In this document: positions 34,290 through 45,299 of the stretch, piece after piece
Layout of the letters: each line of letters opens with the position of its first letter
Position numbering within the stretch: position 1 is the stretch's first letter
DNA from: Cervus elaphus
Taxonomy: Eukaryota; Chordata; Mammalia; Artiodactyla; Cervidae
Length of the DNA stretch: 64,000 nucleotides
Reading direction: 5' to 3'
Assembly: GCF_910594005.1 (NCBI RefSeq)
Contig: NC_057832.1
Coordinates: forward strand, 103,675,152 to 103,739,151
Notes under the pieces: generated by a model
What the model saw: only the letters and a program-made list of their open reading frames with translations
Database searches by the model: none
What the model was told of the DNA's origin: nothing
Made by a program: the position numbers and the translations under genes

Positions 34290-34545
34290 ACTGTATGCTC
34301 ATGTATGTGTTCCAAAATACACATGCTTGCTATAAGATAGAGTAAATTTAAAATATAGGGGGAACTTGCTATAAATAGCACAAGGAGCTCAGCCCAGTGC
34401 TCTGTGATGACCCAGAGGGGTGGGATGGGAGGGAGGGCCAAGGGGGAGGGGATAGATGTATATATATAACTGGGTCACTTCATTGTACCACAGAAGCTAA
34501 CACAACATTGTAAAGCAATTATATTCCAGTTAAAGATAAAATATA
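34290..34545 (+). mobile_element. Artiodactyl L1 3' end, sense, older subfamily
   Basis: The order gctataaatagcacaaggag, gatgacccagaggggtggg, the G-rich block, then cttcattgtaccacagaagc and acattgtaaagcaattatat is an L1 3'UTR. It ends in an A-rich tail at about 34530-34545. Confidence 0.85.
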
Positions 34546-35366
34546 GGTATTACATATGTAAAGATTTTTGGAGATCCCCTTTTTGATGATAACTTGAAAA
34601 TAAAACCTTTGGTAACATAGTTACAAATGGCAACATTACGATTTAGGAAGTAAGATCCATGCTTTAGACTTTCAAAGACAATAGGGATAGATCGCCTACA
34701 CTCTTTGTTTTCTGATTTATCCTGCTCTACAGCTTGAGGATTGGGAGGCTGATCTGAATAACGTTCTTCAAAAATCCCGTAATCAGATACTCTGCGTCTT
34801 TCATTATGTAGATCCTTCTCTTTGAGTCTCCTTGTCTCTCTTCCCGTGTACGCAGATGTACCTGCGCTTTGTGTTTGCCTTCTCATCCTTTACAAGAAGA
34901 GGAAATCCCCAGTGTGAAAGCACTTCACCAGATTAGATAATACCCTTTTGACAGGGTTCCATCTGTGTTCCATCTTAACTTTGAAGTGAAGTGTTTTCTT
35001 TCCTAATGAGATTCCTTTCACTGTTAAAAATTCAATGTTTTCTTACTTCCAAAGAGCTGATTGGGAGTATTGTTGGAAAAACTGGGTTTTTTGATGCTTC
35101 TCTTCAACACCCTTGACTCTTTCTTCTGTCTTCTATTCAACAGATGATTTTTTAAGGTACTTAATAGATGAAAGGAGCCATGCAGCATTCTGTGGGAATC
35201 TGGGGGAAATAAAATATAGGCTCACCCATGAAAGATGATGAGGAAGTACTCCTAGTATTTTAGCTCATGGAAAGAATTCCACAGAAGCAAAATGAAGATG
35301 TTCACTGTAGGATTATCTATAGTAAAGCCAGGAAGCAGCATTGATGTTCCCTAATAGATGTTTGGG
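34546..35366. other. Unique intron sequence with an unsupported - strand frame
   Basis: The - strand frame at 34530-34886 (118 codons, with RRQTQSAGTSAYTGRETRRL near the start) is charged at its N-terminal end. Its C-terminal end overlaps the L1 tail. I do not recognise it and see no splice signals that settle it. Confidence 0.4.
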
Positions 35367-35561
35367 CTTTCCTGGTGGCTCAGACGATAAAGAATCTGCC
35401 AGCAATGCAGGAGACCCAGGTTCAATCCCTGGTTCCAGAAGATCCCCAGAGAAGGGAATGGCAGCTCACTCCAGTATTCTGGCCTGGACAATTCCATAGA
35501 CTGTATAGTCCATGGGGTCGCAACGAGTCAGACAGGACTGAGTGACTTTCACTTTCATTAG
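35367..35561 (+). mobile_element. Bov-tA SINE, sense, full length
   Basis: It runs from gggctttcctggtggctcag to gactgagtgactttcacttt. An approximate duplication (tagatg words on both sides) is visible but imperfect. Confidence 0.92.
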
Positions 35562-35879
35562 ATGATGAAGTGAGTCTTAGGCTTACAAGTACTAATAACC
35601 TCTGTGAAATGGCCAGTATGAAGTAGTGTGAACAACCTTATTGCATGAAGCAAAAAACAAGTGAGAATGTGGGTACGGAGTAGAAAATACTCTTTCAATC
35701 CAAGACATCTTTGGTTGAGATATAGGATTATTTTCCTTCTTTCTCTTTTTTTCTTATAATCTTTCATTTGGACCTCTAGTCCAAATCATTCAGAGAAGGG
35801 CACTATTTATCAGAGAGATCACAATCTAGTTTTAGGAACTAAGGGTAAATGAAAGGAGCTATTAATTACTTTATTCAGT
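35562..35879. other. Unique intron sequence, no recognised element
   Basis: Nothing supported. Confidence 0.45.
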
Positions 35880-36045
35880 ACTTGATTCAGCAAATATTTC
35901 CTGAGACCTACTCTGTGCCAGCAGTAGACTAGTCCTAGGCCCTGAAGATACAGCAGTGAGAAATTTACACTTGACCCCTGGCCACATGGGGTTTCAGTCA
36001 TTCCTACATACGTGCATTGATGAAATAGTCCAAGTGATAATCTAA
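35880..36045 (-). mobile_element. L2 LINE 3' end, antisense
   Basis: The reversed L2 tail is clear: cagcaaatatttcctgagac, ctactctgtgccagcagtag, then ctagtcctaggccctgaaga and tacagcagtgag. Confidence 0.7.
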
Positions 36046-36184
36046 TGGCCCAAATTGCCAATTATGGATAATTGCATGGGGAAGTAAAGGAGAGAGTGGA
36101 AAAAAATGGTAAAATATGTCACACTTTGCTCTAACTCTCCAACCCCATCAGGACTTATGCGCTGATAGTAATTATACAAATAGC

Positions 36185-36385
36185 AGCAGTCACCACCTAC
36201 TTAGCAGTTGACTGTATGTCAGCCTCTGTGAGGAGCACTTGCATTTTATTTCCTTACTTAATCATCAAAACAAATCCTGTGTGTTACATCCATTTACAGA
36301 GTACACAAATAGGATGAAGAGAAGCTAAGTAACCTGCCCTAGATAGTACATTCAAGATTCAGACTCAGGGATCTCTACTTTCCGT
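36185..36385 (+). mobile_element. MIR SINE, sense
   Basis: It follows MIR order: acctacttagcagttgactg, tatgtcagcctctgtgagga, cttacttaatcatcaaaaca, then agctaagtaacctgccctag and agattcagactcaggg. Confidence 0.75.
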
Positions 36386-37288
36386 GTTCCACCCTTGGCC
36401 ATTCCACTTCCCTAAACCTTTCCTCTCTGCACAGACTATGAGTTCGATTCACCTCTTAGATGCCTAGGGACGATCTTCCTCTGTGTCCTTCCTGCCTAAG
36501 AAAGGGCGTTTTGCCCATTTAATGTGATTGCTTCTCATTCTTGACCAGAGTGGAGAGAGGCTGGTGAGACAGCCCTAATTTTTCTCTTTCATTTTTCCCC
36601 TCATGTCTTATGCCTTCTGCACAGTGGGACCCTCCCAGCTCCAAAAGCAGATTTGGAAACATGTTGAATGGGTCCCCTCGAGTCAGAGATGACACCATCA
36701 ACCTGACTGTGTCAGTTTAGACGGATGTGTATGCTTTAGGGAATAAATGACTTGTATTCGAAAGAAATCATTTGGCTGAAGGTGATGGAAGCTGCTCCAT
36801 CCGTGCTGCTCAGAGTGGTTTCATATTCGAGGGGCACCAAAGGCAAATAAGGGACTAGAAAAAAAGAAAAATGGGGTAATTTAGAGCCTTCTGTCACTTT
36901 GTTTAGGAGCAGGTTAACTACTAAAAATCTCCTCCAAATAATTGGTAGATTTTGAAAATGCAAGAAGTACTTCTGCTCAGAAAACTCTTCTTCTAAGACC
37001 CATGGGAAAGAGTAAATAGGGATTCTGATGACAGGTGTATTTATTTGTTATCAGATTAGTAACAGTGGTTGCCTTTCAGAGTCAGACCAAGGGAACCGGG
37101 ATGCCCCTGGGTGGAGGGTTTCTCTGTGAGTTAGATGAGATCAGAGGGGATCACTGTAGCATGATGTGGGATCTGGAGACCTTAAAACTATAACCATAGT
37201 TAACTATCTGCTGTTTATTTCTTCATTTCCGTGCCCCCCCACCCAACCTTCTACTCAATCTCTTCTTAAAGATTTCTTGTATCTTGTT
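36386..37288. other. Unique intron sequence, no recognised element
   Basis: Frames at 36519-36701 and 36736-36963 on the - strand have no recognisable similarity. Confidence 0.45.
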
Positions 37289-37302
37289 TTGGGTCAGGCT
37301 TT

Positions 37303-37463
37303 AAAAATATGTATTTATTTATTTGGCTGCACTAGGTCTTAGTTCCAACATGCGGGATCTTTAGTTGAGGCATCTGGAATCTAGTTCCCTACTCAGGGAT
37401 TGAACCCAGGTCCCCTGCATTGGGAGCCCAGAGTCCTAGCCACTGGACCACCAGGGAAGTCCC
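37303..37463 (-). mobile_element. CHR-type SINE, antisense, perfect 14-bp target duplication
   Basis: The head gggacttccctggtggtcca is at 37463 on the - strand. The exact duplication ttgggtcaggcttt lies at 37289-37302 and 37464-37477. It is the best-preserved CHR insertion in the window. Confidence 0.95.
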
Positions 37464-37477
37464 TTGGGTCAGGCTTT

Positions 37478-37849
37478 TACTTCCCTTTAGTTGTTGACAA
37501 CATCAGTTAAGAAACCTCATTGCTGTTTGTCATAGCTTCTCTGTGTCCACTTTCCTGGGTGACTTTTCCACTGTAATAATCCTCTGTGTTCTCTTTCCTA
37601 CCCCCACTTCCCCTCCGAGGGCCTGGAGGTTAATGGAGCGTTTAAGTGGTGATATAGAAGAGTAACCATGATGTATGTGTTTATTAAGTAAAGGAAACTC
37701 TTTATTAGGTTAAACAGCTGAACTTATGGAACATTTATACCCCAAACTTTAAATGTGATCTCATTAGAAAGCAATTTATGAAATAGAGTCTTTGATAAAT
37801 GTAGATAATTTTTATATTGTCTAATTTAATTTTATTTGAGTTGCTAATA
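37478..37849. other. Unique intron sequence, no recognised element
   Basis: Nothing supported. Confidence 0.45.
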
Positions 37850-38770
37850 TATTCACAGTTTTTTTAAAGTCAAATGATTATGAAAATTATAATTGAAAAA
37901 TGCATTCCCACTCCTTTGCGAGACTCTCCCCCCAATCGCTGCTTCCTATAAATACTCACATTTACTAATTTTTTTATGAACCCTCCCAGGATGTCTTTAT
38001 AATAAAACAAATAAATATGTAATTCTTATAATAAAACAAATAAATGTATAATTCTTACACAAAGGTGCATATTGGTATGCACCTTGCTTTTCTCACTTAA
38101 CAATATATGTCCTAGAGATCTTTGCATGTAAGGTCATCAGAAGCTTCCATGTTTGGGAGCTGGGTTGCTGCCCAGTATTGCAGTGTCTAGATTCACCATA
38201 GTTTATTTAACTGATCTCTAACTGATGGATTTTTTGTGTTGTTTCCAATCTTTTGATATAAAAAGAATTCTGCACTGATCTCTGTATCCTGTGCATAGGT
38301 CATCTCATCCATATTCAGATAATAGCTGTTGGAAGAATTTCCCAGAAGTGAGATTTCTGGGTCAAAAGGAAATACATTTGTAATTTTGAATGATAGTGCC
38401 AATTTGTCCTTCATCAGGGTTGTAACATTTTTCACTTCCATCAATAATATATGAGAATGTCTCTCTGCCCACACTTAAACCAACAGTGTGTTTTCAAACT
38501 TTTGGAATCTGGCTGATGCGTGGGTATAAAAAAATGGTATCTCGGTGTAGTTTACCTTTCATTTCTCTCATTATGAATGAAGTTAAAACTTTTTCTTATT
38601 GTTTAATGTTCACTCACTGTAAAATGTCTTTTCATGTCTTTTGATCATTTTTCTACTATGTTCTTTGGTTTTTTTTTTTTTTTATGTTCTTTGGTTTTTT
38701 TACTGCCTGTTGTCTGTGGCATAGGTTGCAAATAGATCTTCCCAGCTAATCACTAATTTTTTTCTCTATT
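37850..38770 (-). mobile_element. Old L1 (L1M-type) 3' region, antisense
   Basis: It has the reversed L1M blocks: catagtttatttaactgatc, ttgtgttgtttccaatcttt, agaagtgagatttctgggtc, then aaaatggtatctcggtgtag. A small direct duplication (tgttctttggttttttt) lies near 38660-38700. Confidence 0.88.
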
Positions 38771-39070
38771 TCATTAGATTCTGTTTCATTTTATTTAACT
38801 TCTATTCTTTTGGGAAAAATTTAAAGTGCAAAGCCTTTCTTGCTTTACAGAACATTGTAGATCTGTAAAACTCACCAGGCAAAGCAGTGTTATTAATCAA
38901 TAGGGGAAAATCACAACTGTTTCGTGACTTGAAATTTTTTGGCGTGAAAACGTTAAAAATTCTTACTATCAGTTACAAATATATACAGAAATGAAAAATA
39001 AAACTAATATGTATTAGTACCCTGTAACATTAGAAACATTGAGAATCAGAGTTTTGTTTCTTTGTTGAAA
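38771..39070. other. Unique intron sequence, AT-rich
   Basis: Nothing recognised. Confidence 0.45.
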
Positions 39071-39081
39071 TCTTACCAAGA

Positions 39082-39206
39082 ATGGGCTTCCCTGGAGGTC
39101 CAATGGTTAAGACTTAGTACTTCCACTGCAGGGGGCATTGGTTTGATCCCTTAGATCTGGGAACTAAGAGATCCCATATGTCACATGACCTGACCACAAA
39201 AACAAG
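39082..39206 (+). mobile_element. CHR-type SINE, sense, 11-bp target duplication
   Basis: The head gggcttccctggaggtccaa is followed by the body and ctgaccacaaaaac. The duplication tcttaccaaga is exact at 39071-39081 and 39207-39217. It is the only CHR copy here in the sense orientation. Confidence 0.92.
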
Positions 39207-39302
39207 TCTTACCAAGAGGAGTCTGAACAGTGCTTGCTACCATCTTCTTGTTGGGTCATTTACAATACACAGCAAAAATCTTTTCTCTGCTTTAGTGAAA
39301 TG

Positions 39303-39620
39303 TCATACTTCCCTCTCAGTTTGGGTCAGCTGCCAGAATTTTATTCTTTGCTTTTCAATGTCATGAAATACCTCCAAGAGTTCTCTAAGGTAACTTATTT
39401 TGGTCAACATCACTTCCTCTGGGACATCTTTCTCTCTTTCGTCACAACTGTTTTTCTCTTTAAAGGTCAGGAAGTTAACCCTCTGTCTGGCTGCATGTTC
39501 CTCCCACATGTTCCGAGGGTCTGCCATTTCTTCTGTAAATCCACTTAGGTTCAAATCAAATTTTGCTCCCAGTATTACTTTTACATTTTTTTTTCTTTTA
39601 GCTTTTTTTTTTTTTAGCTA
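39303..39620 (-). pseudogene. Unidentified protein-like frame, possible retrocopy or pseudogene fragment
   Basis: On the - strand an open frame runs about 104 codons between a TAG near 39618-39620 and a TGA at 39303-39305. It starts with a lysine-rich run encoded by A tracts, then KVILGAKFDLNLSGFTEEMA, then MWEEHAARQRVNFLTFKEKN, and ends KFWQLTQTEREV. The composition is charged and helix-favouring, unlike most chance frames here. After the TGA the same frame stays open another 21 codons (HFTKAEKRFLL...). There is no good start codon; the in-frame ATG is inside, at TEEMA. I do not recognise the family. It may be a decayed retrocopy, an old transposon remnant or chance. No intron-exon structure is evident. 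Confidence 0.3.
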
Positions 39621-40199
39621 AATTCCCTTTTTCAGTTATCAATTTCTGTAAACTGTCACAGGGGTTAATCCCTGGGAGACGAGAAGACAGTGGCTACCCA
39701 CATTGCTGTCTTTCTATGAACTGAGCAACAGATGTGAAGTGACTGTTCACTGATTTGACTTTGAAAGAAAGAAGTGATAGGACAGGTCATTGATTATGAT
39801 GAACATCAGTTATTTACATAGAAATTTCTGGATTGAAGCACTGGAGTTGCTGTTTCATGCCTCTACTCACAGTTAATATACTATGGTAACTGGAATTCAA
39901 ATCCTGTTGTTGTACTGGTGTGATTTGCTAAACTCTAGTAACTTACATTTGTGCGTATCAGAACCATGAAAGCAGGAGCTGCCAGCATAGAAAAATACAA
40001 AGAATAGCATAACTAGTATCTGCGTACGCATCTCTGAGTTTTGACAGTTAACATTCTGCTATAAATGTTTTAAGTGTTTTTCATAAAGGAAATTGATCAT
40101 TACAAATGAAGTTAAACTTCTTCTTTGTCCTCACTCCCATCCTATTTCCTTTCATAACCTCTCAACCCACATTAGTGTCATAAATTTAAAGACTGTCCT
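39621..40199. other. Unique intron sequence, no recognised element
   Basis: Nothing supported. Confidence 0.45.
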
Positions 40200-40401
40200 T
40201 ATTGGAAAAGACCCTGATGCTGGGAAAGGTTGAAGGCAAAAGGAGAAGGGGGTGGCAGAGGGTGAGATGGTTAGATAGCACCACCAACTCAAGGGACATG
40301 AATTTGAGCAACCTCTGAGAGATAGTAGAGGACAGAGGAGCCTGGCATGCTGCAGTCATAGGGTCGCAAAGAGTCAGACATGACTTACAGACTGAACAAC
40401 A
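40200..40401 (+). mobile_element. Bov-A2 SINE fragment, sense
   Basis: It runs from attggaaaagaccctgatgc through gaaggcaaaaggagaaggg and gatggttagatagcaccacc to cagacatgacttacagactg. This is the forward form of the Bov-A2/BovB 3' region. Confidence 0.9.
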
Positions 40402-40787
40402 ATATCCTTTATTTTCTCTCTTTTCGAAAGTTCTGTCTACACATATATAGAGCTTAAGAAATATGCAGTATGGGGTTTGCTCTTTACTTTGCATCATAAT
40501 TTGTTTTTTGTTTATCACACTTTCTTTTGCTTCTTATATTTTTATTTCCTTCTTAAATTAATAAATATTTTTGTCTCTCCTTTCTCCCTACTATTTTGAA
40601 ATTTTTGTTTCTGTTTCCTCCTGTTTCTTTTGAATAAGTGAAATAACTTGTGTTTAAAAAACAGACTCATATATAGGTGGACATTAAAGTGGCCTGCACT
40701 TGTTTAGAATTCTGGTAATGTCCCCAGATCTCTCCATAGCGGCAAGCAGAGATACCCATGTTTGGTCATATTTCTGTAACTGTCTTT
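40402..40787. other. Intron sequence just upstream of the EXOC4 exon
   Basis: No repeat. This is the immediate upstream flank of the exon. Confidence 0.5.
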
Positions 40788-40828
40788 CTGATATGTTTGA
40801 CAGTGGTTGCGCTCTGTTTGTCTTCCAG
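40788..40828 (+). promoter_or_regulatory. EXOC4: EXOC4 3' splice site (branch point candidate, pyrimidine tract, AG)
   Basis: A pyrimidine-rich tract (ctgtttgtcttcc) leads into AG at 40827-40828. A ctgat branch-point candidate has its adenine at 40791, 37 bases before the exon-adjacent G. The position is fixed by where EXOC4 protein similarity starts. Confidence 0.85.
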
Positions 40829-41048
40829 ATTTATTCAAGAAATAGAGCACGCCCTGGGACTTGGTCCTGCCAAACAGTGTCCTCTTCGAGAGTTTCTCAC
40901 CGTGTACATCAAAAATATCTTCCTCAATCAGGTCTTGGCTGAGATCAACAAGGAGATTGAAGGAGTCACAAAAACATCTGACCCCCTGAAGATCCTGGCT
41001 AATGCAGATACCATGAAAGTGCTGGGGGTGCAGCGGCCTCTCCTCCAG
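40829..41048 (+). CDS. EXOC4: EXOC4 (Sec8, exocyst complex component 4), one internal coding exon
   Basis: This exon encodes 73 complete residues, beginning FIQEIEHALGLG and ending GVQRPLLQ, preceded by one base that completes a codon begun in the previous exon. I recognise the peptide as the middle of EXOC4/Sec8, roughly residues 520-595 of about 974 from memory. EXOC4 is a subunit of the eight-protein exocyst, which tethers secretory vesicles to the plasma membrane before SNARE-driven fusion. The piece is mostly predicted helix, with no catalytic residues, as expected for a rod-like tethering subunit. The acceptor is a pyrimidine-rich tract ending in cttccag and the donor is CAG|gtaatc. The upstream intron is phase 2 and the downstream intron is phase 0. 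The 220-bp exon has no stop or frameshift, so it looks functional. The open frame runs past both splice sites into intron sequence, and that part is not coding. Exon number is not determinable here. Confidence 0.95.
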
Positions 41049-41054
41049 GTAATC
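41049..41054 (+). promoter_or_regulatory. EXOC4: EXOC4 5' splice site (gtaatc)
   Basis: The exon ends CAG and the intron begins gtaatc. This is an ordinary U2-type donor, with a C at +6 instead of the preferred T. It coincides with the end of EXOC4 similarity after GVQRPLLQ. Confidence 0.9.
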
Positions 41055-41732
41055 ACATTCTTTGAACTTATTCTTTCTACCAGCAGTTTTCATTGACTTG
41101 GCAAGAGTTACAAATTGAAAAGAGAAGAAGAATTACCATCTGCTTCCATGTTCATCAGGGACAAAATAAGAGGAAATAAATTAAATGGGCACTAGGGAAA
41201 TTAACGACTAATGTAGAGCTAATAGAAAGTCCTGAAGATCTTTAAGAAAAAAATGGTTAGTTTTGAGTATGGGAGATGGTGAGCCTCATTAACATGCAGG
41301 CAACTCCTCATTATTGGCCTGAAATTTGTCCTTGAATAGAATTCTCTTTCCAGTGGTGAGTGCATGCTGAAGTAGAAGGATTTACAGGGAGGAAGTGACT
41401 CTGCCTAACCTCAATGACCAACAGTAAACCCCTCAGTTCCATTTGAATGCTGATTTGGCTAGCTCACAGTGAATCTGAACCCACGTTGCAAATGGGCTTT
41501 TGAAGGTCAGATCATTTGTTAATTCAAGTGACGATCATCTTAATATGAAAATGTTACTTTCCCTATTTTAAGCAATGGTTTCTGGGCAACAGAAGTAAAA
41601 CAAGTTGTTAGATATTCAGATTAATTAATGAGATATTTATTTTACATGCTTTACGCCAGTGACTTGGAGGTAAATATAAAACCAAAAGAAAAATTTGTAT
41701 TAATATGAATTTCAATTATGAATATACATTAA
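41055..41732. other. Intron sequence just downstream of the EXOC4 exon
   Basis: No repeat or second exon recognised before the BovB at 41743. Confidence 0.5.
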
Positions 41733-41742
41733 TTATTGTTAT

Positions 41743-44700
41743 CAGTTCAGTTCAGTCGCTCAGTCGTGTCCGACTCTTTGCAACCCCATGAACCACAGCA
41801 CGCCAGGCCTCCCTGTCCATCACCAACTCCCAGATCCACCCGAACCCATGTCCATCAAGTCGATGATGCCATCCAACCATCTCATCTTCTGTTGTCCCCT
41901 TCTCCTCCTGCCCCCAGTCCCTCCCAGCATCAGGGTCTTTTCCAATGAGTCAGCTCTTCGCATCAGGAGGCCAAAATATTGGAGTATCAGCTTCGACATC
42001 AGTCCTTCCAATGAACACCCAGGACTGACCTCCTTTAGGATGGACTGGTTGGATCTCCTTGCAGTCCAAGGGACTCTCAATAATCTTCTCCAACACCACA
42101 GTTCAAAAGCATTAATTCTTCAGCGCTCAGCTTTCTTTATAGTCCAACTCTCACATCCATAATGACTACTGGAAAAACCATAGCCTTGACCAGACGGACC
42201 TTTGTGGACAAAGTAATGTCTCTGCTTTTTAATATGCTATCTAGGTTGGTCATAACTTTCCTTCCAAGGAATAAGCATATTTTAATTTCATGGCTGCAAT
42301 CACCATCTGCAGTGATTTTGGAGCCCAGAAAAATAAAGTCAGCCACTGTTTCCCCATTTATTCGCCATGAAGTGATGGGACTGGATGCTATGATCTTAGT
42401 TTTCTGAATGTTGAGCTTTAAGCCAACTTTTTCACTCTCCTCTTTCACTTTCATCAAGAGGCTTTTTAGTTCCTCTTCACTTTCTCCCATAAGGGTGGTG
42501 TCATCTGCATATCTGAGGTTATTAACATTTCTCCCTGCAATCTTGATTTCAGCTTGTGCTTCCTCCAGCCCAGCATTTCTCATGATGTACTCTGCATATA
42601 AGTTAAATGAGCAGGGTGACAATATACAGCCTTGAAGTACTCCTTTCCCTATTTGGAGCCAGTCTGTTGTTCCATGTCCAGTTCTAACTGTCTGCCTGAC
42701 CTGCATACAGGTTTCTCAAGAGGCAGGTCAGGTGGTCTTGTATGCCTATCTCTTTCAGAATTTTCTACAGTTTATTGTGATACACACAGTCAAAGGCTTT
42801 GGCGTAGTCAATAAAGCAGAAATAGATGTTTTTCTGCAACTCTCTTGCTTTTTTGATGATCCAGCGGATGTTGGCAATTTGATCTCTGGTTCCTCTGCCT
42901 TTTCTAAAACCAGCTTGAACATCTGGAATTTCACGGTTCACGTATTGCTGAAGCCTGGCTTGGAGAATTTTGAGCATTACTTTACTAGCGTGTGAGATGA
43001 GTGCATGAGATGAGATTAGTGGCATTGCCTTTCTTTGGGACTGGAATGAAAACTGACCTTTTCAAGTCCCGTGGCCACTGCTGAGTTTTCCAAATTTGCT
43101 GGCATATTGAGTGCAGCACTTTCACAGCATCATCTTTCAGGATGTGAAATAGCTCAACTGGAATTCCATCACCTCCACTAGCTTTGTTCATAGTGATGCT
43201 TCCTAAGGCCCACTTGACTTCACATTCCAGGATGTCTGGCTCTAGGTGAGTGATCACACCATTGTGATTATCTGGGTCGTGAAGATCTTTTTTGTACAGT
43301 TCTTCTGTGTGTTCTTGCCACCTCTTCTTAATATGTTCCTGCTTCTGTTAGGTCCCTACCATTTCTGTCCTTTATTGAGCCCATCTTTGCACGAAATGTT
43401 CCCTTGGTATCTCTAATTTTCTTGAAGAGATCTCTAGTCTTTCCGATTCTATTGTTTTCCTCTATTTCTTTGCACTGATCACTGAGGAAGGCTTTCTTAT
43501 CTCTCCTTGCTATTCTTTGGAACTCTGCATTCCAATGGGAATATCTTTCCTTTTCTCCTTTGCTTTACACTTCCCGTCTATCACAGCTATTTGTAAGGCC
43601 TCCTCAGACAGCCATTTTGCTTTTTTGCATTTCTTTTTCTTGGGGATGGTCTTGATTCCTGTCTCCTGTACAATGTCATGAACCTCCGTCCATAGTTCAT
43701 CAGGCACTCTGTCTATCAGATTGTGTCCCTTAATTCTATTTCTCACTTCCACTGTATAGTGTTAAGGATTTTGATTTAGGTCATATCTGAAAGGTCTAGT
43801 GATTTTCTCCACTTTCTTCAATTTCAGTCTGAATTTGGCAATAAGGAGTTCATGATCTGAGCCATAGTCAGCTCCTAGTCTTGTTTTTGCTGACTGTATA
43901 GAGCTTCTGCATCTTTGGCTGCAAAGAATATAATCAATCTGATTTCACTGTCAACCATCTGGTGATGTCCATGTGTAGAGTCTTCTCTTGTGTTGTTGGA
44001 AGAGGGTGTTTGCTATGACCAGTGCGTTCTCTTGACAGAATTCTATTAGCCTTTGCTGTGCTTCATTCTGCACCCCAAAGCCAAATTTGCCTGTTACTCC
44101 AGGTGTTTCTTGACTTCCTACTTTTGCATTCCAGTCCCCTATAATGAACAGGGCATCTTTTTTGGGTGTTAATTCTAGAAGGTCTTGTAGGTCTTCATAG
44201 AACTGTTCAATTTCAGCTTCGGCATTACTGATAGGGGCATAGACTTGAATTACTGTGATATTGAATGGTTTGCCTTGGAAACGAACAGAGATCATTCTGT
44301 CGTTATTGAGATTGCATCCAAGTACTGCATTTCAGACTCTTTTGTTGACTATGATGGCCAGTACATTTCTTCTAAGGGATTCTTGCCCTCAGTAGTAGAT
44401 ATAATGGTCATCTGAATTAAATTCACCCATTCCAGTCCATCTTAGTTCACTCATTCCTAGAATGTCGATGTTCACTCTTGTCATCTCCTGTTTGACCACT
44501 TCCAATTTGCCTTGATTCATGGACCTAACATTCTAGGTTCCTGTGCAATATTCCTCTTTACAGCATTGAATCTTGCTTCTATCACCAGTCCCATTCACAA
44601 CTGGGTGTTGTTTTTGCTCTGACTCCATCCCTTCATTCTTTCTGGAGTTATTTCTCCACGGATCTCCAGTAGTATATTGGGCACCTTGAGAACCCCGTGA

Positions 44701-44828
44701 ACAGTATGAAAAGACAAAAAGATAGGACACTGAAAGATGAATTCCCCAGGTCAGTAGGTGCCCAATATACTACTGGATATCCGTGGAGAAATAACTCCAG
44801 AAAGAATGAAGGAATGGAGCCAAAGCAG
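41743..44828 (-). mobile_element. BovB (RTE) LINE, antisense, with inverted 5' end (twin priming)
   Basis: The main body (41743-44686) is antisense. On the - strand the endonuclease is at 43951-44295 with the GDWNAKVG motif, RT motif A reads FIDYAKAFDCV near 42800, and the RT active site YADD is in the frame 42137-42706. The last part (44684-44828) is in the opposite, sense orientation and carries the element's more 5' sequence. A 10-bp duplication, ttattgttat, flanks the whole unit at 41733-41742 and 44829-44838. This shows a single target-primed insertion. The frame is broken by stops and frameshifts, so it is inactive. Confidence 0.93.
44614..44828. repeat. Inverted repeat inside BovB (arms 44614-44686 and 44756-44828)
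   Basis: About 73 bases of BovB occur twice in opposite orientation, separated by 69 bases, because the inverted 5' segment overlaps the main body. The arms are nearly identical (for example ggtgcccaatatactactgg and its reverse complement), so transcripts can form a long hairpin. Confidence 0.92.
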
Positions 44829-44838
44829 TTATTGTTAT

Positions 44839-45299
44839 ATTGTATATTAATTGGATCTTTGCAATGTTTTTTCATTTAAGAGACTGATGGGCATAATAGG
44901 ACATTTTTGCATATGTTGCATGATATGAGGATATGTCAAAATGTGGAAGACTTGAGCTTTTCAAAGAGAAATTGGAAAAATGGGATAGTTGCTTTAGTTG
45001 CCTTCTTTAATGCTTTTACATATGTCATCCTTGATTCTTCCTTCTTTGTACACTAGAATGAGTAAAAGTGCTGACCCTCTCTTAGGGAAATGTCCTAGTG
45101 TGAGCATTCTCTTTTTTTATGAGCAAAGTCTTCTGTGGTCTTGAGAACATAGACAAGAGGCATTCAGTTCTCCCAGGACTAGAGTAATAGCAACACGTCT
45201 AGGAAGATGTTCATTTGGATTGTCTGAGTCTGCGTTCCTAGTGAAGGATCTGTCCTGAGTGTGGGATGAAGAACAAGGAGAGGAGCAAAGACATGTGCT
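44839..45299. other. Unique intron sequence, no recognised element
   Basis: Nothing supported. Confidence 0.45.

Noticed and set aside
42137..42706. Minus-strand frame of 189 codons with a reverse-transcriptase YADD motif as an active gene
   Set aside because: It is only part of a BovB whose frame is broken up- and downstream, so it is a remnant, not a functional CDS.
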